From NCBI GenBank assembly GCA_016939345.1, contig JAFGHG010000175.1:1-17088 (forward strand): a stretch of DNA of 17,088 nt, in the 5' to 3' direction. Numbering within the stretch: the stretch's first letter is position 1; the number at the start of each line of letters is the position of its first letter. The notes beneath the pieces were generated by a model. That model ran no database searches. It saw only the letters and a program-made list of their open reading frames with translations, and was not told where the DNA came from. The translations under genes were made by a program, and so were the position numbers. Source of the stretch: Candidatus Omnitrophota bacterium. Lineage in GTDB: Bacteria; Omnitrophota; Gorgyraeia; Duberdicusellales; 4484-171. This document shows, piece by piece, positions 12,178 through 17,088 of the stretch.

Positions 12178-14283
12178 ATGGGAACTATAATAAAGAAATA
12201 CGGCGAACTTACTTTTAATAAAAAAGTAATGCGTCAAAAATTAAGCAAAGAAGTTTATAAGCAGTTAATAGCAACCATTGAAAGCGGCGAGCCGCTTGTT
12301 CAGTCAATAGCTGCTGATGTTGCTCACGCCATGAAAGAATGGGCTATAGAAAACGGGGCTACACACTTTACCCATTGGTTTCAACCGCAAAGAGGCGGAA
12401 CAGCTGAAAAACATGATGCTTTTATTTCCTATGACGCAGAAGGCGAGATTTACGAACATTTTTCAGCCCAGCAGTTAATCCAGTCTGAGCCAGATGCTTC
12501 AAGCTTTCCTTCTGGCGGGATAAGGTCAACCTTCGAAGCCAGAGGCTATACTGCCTGGGATCCTACTTCGCCGGCTTTTTTGCTTGAAGCCGGTGACACG
12601 AGGACTCTGGTTATACCATCAGTTTTTCTTTCCTGGACAGGAGAGGTTTTAGATATTAAAACCCCGCTTTTAAGGTCTCTTAAGGCTTTGAATGATGCAG
12701 CTATCCGTCTGCAGCATATTTTAGGTAATAAGAACGTTAAAAGAATAAAAGTGTTTGGAGGTCCGGAACAGGAATATTTTTTGTTTTCGAAAGAATTATA
12801 TGAAAGCCGTCCGGATCTGGTGGTTTGCGGCAGGACTCTTTTTGGTGCTCCTCCGGCAAAGGGCCAGCAGATGGAAGATCATTATTTCGGAAGCATCAAA
12901 GGAAAAGTTATCCAGTTTATGGAGAAGCTTGATGCCGAGCTTTACAGAAGAGGCATTCCGGCAAAGACCAGGCATAACGAGGTTTCGCCGAATCAATTTG
13001 AAATAGCTCCTTTGTACGAAGAAGTAAATTTGGCTATTGACCATAATCTTCAGCTTATGGATATTCTGAAAAAAGTTGCTGAAGAGTTTAATATGGTAGG
13101 GATTCTTCACGAAAAGCCTTTGGCCGGGGTTAACGGTTCAGGTAAGCACTTTAACTGGTCGATCGGCGATAATACCGGGATCAATTACTTTGATCCATCA
13201 GGATCTCCTCAGAGAAATATTTTCTTTTTGCTTTCGCTGGGAGCAATCATGTTAGGAGTTCACAAATATGGCGGTTTACTGCGAGGCGTAGTTGCTGATG
13301 CTGGAAACGACCACAGGCTTGGAGCAAATGAAGCGCCACCGGCCATAATCTCGGTTTATTTAGGAGAGTATTTGAATGAACTCTGTAATGAGATCGAAGG
13401 CCTGGGTCAAGTAACTGAAAAGAAAATGAGCGAGATATTCTTGGGCGTGCAGGATCTCCCCAAGGTTGCTAAAGATACTTCTGACAGAAACAGGACATCG
13501 CCACTTGCTTTTACTGGGAACAAATTTGAATTCAGAGCTGTTGGTTCTAGTCAGAACTGCTCTGAGGCCGCCACCATGCTTAATATGATTATGGCCTATG
13601 GCTATAATGAACTTGCTGATAGGATTGCAGCCAAGAAAGTAAAAGGCGATGTCAAGGAAAAGGCCTTTGCTGTACTTGAAAAAGTTTTTAAGGATACTAA
13701 ATGTGTGCGTTTTGAGGGCAACAATTATGATGAAGCTTGGCATAAGGAAGCTGAGAAAAGGGGTCTGCCCAGCACAAAAAATACTCCTGAGGCTTTAGAG
13801 CAGTTTTTAACCGATGACGCAGCCCATCTTTATGAGGACCTAGAGGTTTTAAGCAGAAAAGAGCTTCATTCGAAGATCGACATAAAACTTGAAGCCTATT
13901 GTAAGACTAAAGACATCGAATTTAAAACTGCTATAGACATTGCTAAAACTTATGTTTTGCCAGCTGTGGCCAAGCAAATAAATTTGCTTGCCGAAGCCCA
14001 AAGGGGCATAAAAGCAGCCGGCTCAAAAGCAACCGGTATCGCCACTGATATAAAAAAGCTTGATAAGCTTTATTCTGATATTGCCATGAGCATATCTTCA
14101 TTGGAAAAAGCTATGACAGTTTGCGAAGCGAAAAAAGGCATCTTGGCTGCTGCAAGAGCTTATGCTGCGATCGGAGCTTTTGCTTTGTCTAAACTGCGTC
14201 AGTCGGTAGATGGGGCCGAGGAATATGTTTCTGACGATCTCTGGCCTTTAGCTAAGTATCAGCAGCTTTTGCTGGTTCTCTAA
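12178..14283 (+). CDS. glnN: Glutamine synthetase type III
   Basis: A 701-residue ATP-dependent ligase that joins ammonia to glutamate; type III enzymes (Bacteroides GlnN type) are about 700-730 residues, unlike the roughly 450-residue type I. Markers: NGATHFTHWFQPQRGGTAEKHDAF near residue 60, FPSGGIRSTFEARGYTAWDPTSPAF (about 108-132), FGGPEQEYFLF (metal/glutamate site, about 193-203), NEVSPNQFEIAP (about 267-278), NGSGKHFNWSIG (ATP/ammonium region, about 315-326), ANEAPPAIISVYLG and RNRTSPLAFTGNKFEFRAVGSSQN (about 440-463). The C-terminal 150 residues form the family-specific helical extension. The start has an AAGGAGG site and a good spacing. It is under leader D and may be reached by read-through from amtB. 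It does not have the adenylylation Tyr context of type I enzymes, consistent with control at transcription. Confidence 0.96.
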   Translation: MGTIIKKYGELTFNKKVMRQKLSKEVYKQLIATIESGEPLVQSIAADVAHAMKEWAIENGATHFTHWFQPQRGGTAEKHDAFISYDAEGEIYEHFSAQQLIQSEPDASSFPSGGIRSTFEARGYTAWDPTSPAFLLEAGDTRTLVIPSVFLSWTGEVLDIKTPLLRSLKALNDAAIRLQHILGNKNVKRIKVFGGPEQEYFLFSKELYESRPDLVVCGRTLFGAPPAKGQQMEDHYFGSIKGKVIQFMEKLDAELYRRGIPAKTRHNEVSPNQFEIAPLYEEVNLAIDHNLQLMDILKKVAEEFNMVGILHEKPLAGVNGSGKHFNWSIGDNTGINYFDPSGSPQRNIFFLLSLGAIMLGVHKYGGLLRGVVADAGNDHRLGANEAPPAIISVYLGEYLNELCNEIEGLGQVTEKKMSEIFLGVQDLPKVAKDTSDRNRTSPLAFTGNKFEFRAVGSSQNCSEAATMLNMIMAYGYNELADRIAAKKVKGDVKEKAFAVLEKVFKDTKCVRFEGNNYDEAWHKEAEKRGLPSTKNTPEALEQFLTDDAAHLYEDLEVLSRKELHSKIDIKLEAYCKTKDIEFKTAIDIAKTYVLPAVAKQINLLAEAQRGIKAAGSKATGIATDIKKLDKLYSDIAMSISSLEKAMTVCEAKKGILAAARAYAAIGAFALSKLRQSVDGAEEYVSDDLWPLAKYQQLLLVL

Positions 14284-14298
14284 AGAATAATTAATTTT

Positions 14299-14339
14299 AT
14301 TGACGAAGCTGTCAATTTAAACTTAAAGGCAATGAAGCC
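14299..14339 (+). promoter_or_regulatory. ANTAR-type double hexaloop, leader E (before the amidotransferase)
   Basis: First stem ATTGAC/GTCAAT (14299-14304, 14311-14316), perfect 6 bp, loop GAAGCT (G at 4, but G not A at 1); 11-base linker; second stem GGC/GCC (14328-14330, 14337-14339) with loop AATGAA (A at 1, G at 4). The second 3' arm is the first three bases of terminator E. No good promoter is seen between the glutamine synthetase stop and this element, so it may be transcribed by read-through. Confidence 0.8.
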
Positions 14340-14375
14340 CTTCTGTCCGGTGATTACCGGTCGGAAGGGCTTTTT
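14337..14375 (+). terminator. Leader terminator E
   Basis: GCCCTTC/GAAGGGC outer stem (14337-14343, 14364-14370) and CCGGT/ACCGG inner stem with loop GATT, then T5. It ends 11 bases before ATG 14387 and also serves as a terminator for glutamine synthetase. Confidence 0.9.
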
Positions 14376-14386
14376 ATTTAAAAGAT

Positions 14387-15076
14387 ATGGTTTTTATTTT
14401 AAAGCATATAGACATAGAGGGCCCGGGTATATTTTCAAATTTTTTAAATTTGACCGGCCTTAGGACAGAAATCTATGAAGTTTACGAATGCCAGTCCATG
14501 CCCGGTCTTGATTCATGCAGAGGGATTTTGGTTATGGGTGGGCCGATGAATGTTTATGAGCTAGACCAATACCCCTTCCTGAAAAAAGAAGAGGATTTTT
14601 TGAAGGATGCCATTGGGAGAAAAATTCCGATAATAGGTATTTGTCTTGGCGCCCAAATACTTGCTAAGATTAACGGAGCAAGAATTTATAGATCCGAAGA
14701 AAAAGAAATAGGCTGGCATAAGGTTTATTTGACTGCTGACGGCAGGAAGGACCCTTTATTTCAAGGCTTACAGGAGTCGATGACTGTATTTCAGTGGCAT
14801 GAAGATACATTTGATATTCCCGAAAACGGCTTACTTCTAGCAAAAGGTAAAAAAGTGAAAAATCAGGCTTTACGTTTTAGCGATTACGCCTGGGGTCTTC
14901 AATATCATCCGGAAATAACATCCGCGCTCATTCGTTCATGGGTTAAGAAAAGCGGGGAGAAGCTTGATTTAAAAAAAATGATGCAGGATTATTTTTCTCA
15001 TCAGGATATTTACCTTAAACAGGCAAAAAAAATATGTTTTAACTTTGCCGGGATAATTAAAAAAAATAAGCTATGA
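14387..15076 (+). CDS. Class I glutamine amidotransferase
   Basis: A 229-residue stand-alone triad glutaminase of the GuaA-like COG0518 type. It should hydrolyse glutamine to glutamate and pass ammonia to a partner or act directly on a small substrate. The catalytic triad is complete: Cys86 in GICLGAQ, His174 and Glu176 in LQYHPEI; the oxyanion region is VMGGPMNVYE (49-58). An FQWHEDTF segment (135-142) is typical of this stand-alone subgroup. The last 40 residues (SWVKKSGEKLDLKKM...) extend the fold as helix. It lies directly after terminator E, with only a weak A-rich ribosome region. The following gene overlaps its stop by four bases (ATGA), so the two are translationally coupled. Its target cannot be named; its leader puts it in the nitrogen regulon. 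Confidence 0.87.
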   Translation: MVFILKHIDIEGPGIFSNFLNLTGLRTEIYEVYECQSMPGLDSCRGILVMGGPMNVYELDQYPFLKKEEDFLKDAIGRKIPIIGICLGAQILAKINGARIYRSEEKEIGWHKVYLTADGRKDPLFQGLQESMTVFQWHEDTFDIPENGLLLAKGKKVKNQALRFSDYAWGLQYHPEITSALIRSWVKKSGEKLDLKKMMQDYFSHQDIYLKQAKKICFNFAGIIKKNKL

Positions 15077-15459
15077 TCACCGTCGTTATTACTGAAAAAG
15101 AAGAAAAAATTTGCAACCTTATTAATAAGGCTTTAGCTGCAGAAGGATATTTGTTGGTTGATGAAGCAGAAACATACGGTCAATTAAAAATAATAAAAAA
15201 AACCGGAAAAAGTTCAAGAAGCCAATTTCAAGACAGGGTCGTCGGCCTCAAGAATAATATTATCAGGGAGAAAAGAGAAGATCTTTACCGGCGCTTGCTT
15301 TTTGAGGTAGAAAGGCCCTTGATAGAGTCAGTGCTTAGAGAGACTGCAGGAAACCAGTTGAAAGCTTCAAGATTGCTAGGCATAAACAGAAACACCCTTC
15401 ATGCTAAGATTAAAAAATTAGGCGTCAAGATGAATCAATTTAAGGCAGAGTTTGAATAA
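15073..15459 (+). CDS. Fis-type HTH protein with receiver-like N-terminal remnant
   Basis: A 128-residue protein. The C-terminal half (about 70-118) matches the Fis/NtrC DNA-binding domain: LYRRLLFEVERPLIESVLRE, then the helix-turn-helix NQLKASRLLGINRNTLHAKIKKLG (95-118). The first 45 residues (MITVVITEKEEKICNLINKAL...) look like the first beta-alpha-beta of a receiver domain, but the conserved phospho-Asp region is not there, and the AAA+ ATPase that NtrC uses to activate sigma-54 is absent. It could be a shrunken NtrC/NtrX-like DNA-binding protein or a Fis-like architectural factor. ATG 15073 overlaps the stop of the amidotransferase (ATGA) and has no ribosome site, so it is coupled to it. 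Probably regulates nitrogen genes, by position only. Confidence 0.8.
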   Translation: MITVVITEKEEKICNLINKALAAEGYLLVDEAETYGQLKIIKKTGKSSRSQFQDRVVGLKNNIIREKREDLYRRLLFEVERPLIESVLRETAGNQLKASRLLGINRNTLHAKIKKLGVKMNQFKAEFE

Positions 15460-15472
15460 AAAACAGGAGTTG

Positions 15473-15501
15473 TTGACAAACTCCAAAATGTATGTTATTT
15501 T
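15473..15501 (+). promoter_or_regulatory. Promoter of gltB
   Basis: Perfect -35 TTGACA (15473-15478), 17-base spacer, -10 TATTTT (15496-15501). Start about 15507, next to the first hexaloop stem. Inverted repeat GGAGTT (15466-15471) / AACTCC (15479-15484) brackets the -35 and could be an operator. Confidence 0.65.
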
Positions 15502-15504
15502 TCA

Positions 15505-15542
15505 GGCGATGAAGTTAAGGCTGAATGAGACAACGCAGTCTC
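15505..15542 (+). promoter_or_regulatory. ANTAR-type double hexaloop, leader F (before gltB)
   Basis: Second stem GAGAC/GTCTC (15527-15531, 15538-15542), perfect 5 bp with loop AACGCA (A at 1, G at 4), sharing 15541-15542 with terminator F. Ten bases upstream a weaker stem GGC/GTT (15505-15507, 15514-15516; two G-U pairs) holds loop GATGAA, with G at 4 and G at 1. Confidence 0.8.
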
Positions 15543-15573
15543 CTGGCTTTTAGTAGGGCCGGGATTTTTTTTT
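15541..15573 (+). terminator. Leader terminator F
   Basis: TCCTGGC (15541-15547) pairs with GCCGGGA (15558-15564) with one U-G pair, followed by T9. It ends 17 bases before the gltB ATG. Confidence 0.87.
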
Positions 15574-15590
15574 GCTCAAAAGATATATTT

Positions 15591-17088
15591 ATGGATAAGC
15601 ATCTTCCCCATAAACAAGGGCTGTATGACCCGGATTATGAACACGATTCCTGCGGGGTGGGTTTTGTCTGCAACATCAAGGGAAATAAGTCAAACAGCAT
15701 CATAATCGATGGACTAAAGATATTAAACAGGCTTTCTCACCGGGGAGCAGTAGGATCAGACCCTGATACAGGTGATGGTGCAGGTATACTTATACAGACC
15801 CCTGATGAATTTTTCAGGAAAGCTGCTTCTCTGGCAAAAATAAATCTGCCCCTTTACGGCCAATACGGCACCGGCCTTGTTTTCTTTCCCAGAGAAGAAA
15901 AGGAAAGGCTGTTTTGTAAAGATGTTTTTAAAAAAGTGGTCCAGGAAGAAGGGCAGGGTATTCTTGGCTGGCGGCAGGTACCGGTGGATAATTCTGTAAT
16001 CGGTAAAGTAGCCAGGGAAACTGAGCCGGTTATAGAGCAGGTATTTATCAAGCGAAACCCCGGCCTTAATGATGAAGTTGCCTTTGAGCGAAAACTTTAC
16101 ATAATAAGAAAAATAATCGAAAATACCATCAGAACAAGTAAATTAAGACAGAGGGCTTTTTTTTATATTACAAATATTTCGATGAGGACCTTTTCTTATA
16201 AAGGCTTGCTCATGCCACATCAGTTAGGACAGTACTTCTTGGATTTAAAAGACGAGAGCTTAGCTAGCGCTATTGCTTTAGTCCATTCGCGCTATAGCAC
16301 TAATACTTTTCCTACCTGGGATCTGGCCCAGCCTTTCAGATTTTTGGCCCACAATGGCGAAATTAACACTTTAAGGGGTAACATCAACTGGTTTGGGGCC
16401 AAGGAAAGGCTGCTTGAAAGCCCCTTGTTCGGCGAGGATATAGAAAAAGTGAAACCAGTGGTTGTTCCCGGAGGAAGTGATTCAGCCGCTATAGATAATG
16501 CTTGTGAACTCCTTCTTTTGTCCGGACGCAGCCTTGCTCATACAATGATGATGCTTATACCTGGTGCCTGGGAGGACAACAATTTATTGGATGAAGAAGT
16601 TAAGGCCTTTCATCAGTATCATGTTTGCCTTATGGAGCCATGGGATGGCCCGGCAAGCATAGCTGTTACCGACGGAAAAAGTATAGGGGCTATTTTGGAT
16701 AGAAACGGATTAAGGCCTTCGAGATATATTGTTACTAAGGACCAGAGGGTCATTATGGCTTCAGAGGTAGGGGTTCTTGATACTTTGCCTTCAGAGATAG
16801 AGTATTCAGGTAGATTGACTCCGGGAAAGATCTTTTTAATCGATACCATTCAGGGAAGGATTATCCATGATGAGGAGATAAAAGTCAAGGTCTCTACTCA
16901 AAAACCTTATAAGCAATGGTTAAAAGATAATATCATCGAACTTAAGGATTTGCCAAGCTTTCCTACAAAAGAAAAATCAAATGATATCCTGACTGATCTC
17001 AAGGCTTTTGGTTACACCCGTGAGGATTTGAAATCAATAATCAAGCCAATGGCAGAGACAGCAAAAGAACCGACGGGTTCTATGGGCA
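15591..17088 (+). CDS. gltB: Glutamate synthase large subunit, 3' end missing
   Basis: The frame is open from ATG 15591 to the end of the window (499 codons and one base). GltB takes the amide from glutamine and moves ammonia through a tunnel to 2-oxoglutarate, making two glutamates. Seen here: a 20-residue propeptide, then Cys21 in SCGVGFV, the N-terminal nucleophile of the class II amidotransferase after cleavage; LSHRGAVGSDPDTGDGAG; VHSRYSTNTFPTWDLAQPFRF followed by AHNGEINTLRGN; GGSDSAAIDNACELLL; and a MAETAKEPTGSMG segment that opens the central domain. The FMN and [3Fe-4S] parts would lie beyond the window. Given the full N-terminus, it is a normal GltB and separate from the FMN-only protein at 6601. 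The start codon follows terminator F closely with only weak ribosome-site character. Confidence 0.95.
   Translation, partial: MDKHLPHKQGLYDPDYEHDSCGVGFVCNIKGNKSNSIIIDGLKILNRLSHRGAVGSDPDTGDGAGILIQTPDEFFRKAASLAKINLPLYGQYGTGLVFFPREEKERLFCKDVFKKVVQEEGQGILGWRQVPVDNSVIGKVARETEPVIEQVFIKRNPGLNDEVAFERKLYIIRKIIENTIRTSKLRQRAFFYITNISMRTFSYKGLLMPHQLGQYFLDLKDESLASAIALVHSRYSTNTFPTWDLAQPFRFLAHNGEINTLRGNINWFGAKERLLESPLFGEDIEKVKPVVVPGGSDSAAIDNACELLLLSGRSLAHTMMMLIPGAWEDNNLLDEEVKAFHQYHVCLMEPWDGPASIAVTDGKSIGAILDRNGLRPSRYIVTKDQRVIMASEVGVLDTLPSEIEYSGRLTPGKIFLIDTIQGRIIHDEEIKVKVSTQKPYKQWLKDNIIELKDLPSFPTKEKSNDILTDLKAFGYTREDLKSIIKPMAETAKEPTGSMG

Noticed and set aside
14300..14305. TTGACG as the -35 of a promoter for the amidotransferase
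   Set aside because: The only -10 at the right distance is poor (TTAAAG) and would put the start inside the second hexaloop; the bases fit better as a 6-bp hairpin arm.
1..17088. tRNA, rRNA, CRISPR repeats, insertion sequences, phage or plasmid functions
   Set aside because: No cloverleaf, repeat-spacer array, transposase or integrase was recognised on either strand.

Overview
The window holds ordinary bacterial genes at the left and a nitrogen-assimilation gene cluster on the right; every credible gene is on the + strand. The organism is probably Gram-negative: there is an outer-membrane porin-like barrel ending in Phe and an AmtB with a cleavable leader. It is moderately A+T-rich, uses TGA as a stop and has strong AGGAGG ribosome sites in the nitrogen operons. 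Type III glutamine synthetase, Nfn/GltA-like flavoproteins and an ANTAR regulator together would suit an uncultivated lineage such as Omnitrophota, but that placement is an inference with low certainty.

Layout. 1-1857: 3' part of a family 2 glycosyltransferase, protein-L-isoaspartate methyltransferase (pcm), and a small membrane protein of the Sm_multidrug_ex family. 2017-4256: a two-gene operon for an NfnA/SudB-like FAD-[2Fe-2S] protein and a GltA/NfnB/SudA-like oxidoreductase. 4319-5515: an isocitrate dehydrogenase family enzyme behind a promoter that carries a palindrome. 5627-6457: a MshEN + PilZ protein that probably binds c-di-GMP. 6601-8262: a stand-alone glutamate-synthase FMN-domain protein with an N-terminal Cys cluster. 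8539-9246: a GAF-ANTAR RNA-binding regulator. 9504-11982: TorF-like porin, PII and AmtB. 12178-14283: type III glutamine synthetase. 14387-15459: a class I glutamine amidotransferase translationally coupled to a Fis-type HTH protein. 15591-end: glutamate synthase large subunit (gltB), cut by the window edge.

Main discovery. Between 6459 and 15591 each transcription unit of nitrogen metabolism begins with an intrinsic terminator placed ahead of the first gene. Just before, and overlapping the 5' arm of, each of five such terminators is a small stem with a six-base loop of the form AANGNN (AAAGGC, AACGGA, AAGGCA, AAAGAG, AATGAA and AACGCA occur in six leader elements upstream of five operons, with two elements in tandem before the porin). 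In most of them a second hexaloop lies 5-16 bases upstream. This is the two-hexaloop RNA known to be the target of ANTAR antiterminators, with A at loop position 1 and G at position 4, and the ANTAR protein is encoded in the middle of the cluster. I infer a cis-contiguous antitermination regulon in which the GAF-ANTAR protein frees glutamine synthetase, both glutamate synthase parts, PII/AmtB/porin and the amidotransferase/Fis operon from premature termination.

How the genes fit. AmtB and the porin bring in ammonium, with PII as its gate; the isocitrate dehydrogenase family enzyme can supply 2-oxoglutarate; GlnN makes glutamine; GltB, possibly fed electrons by the GltA-like protein, makes glutamate. 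The PII protein has His at the usual uridylylation position (Tyr51 in E. coli), which fits control through RNA rather than a GlnD cascade. No tRNA, rRNA, CRISPR array or insertion sequence was recognised.
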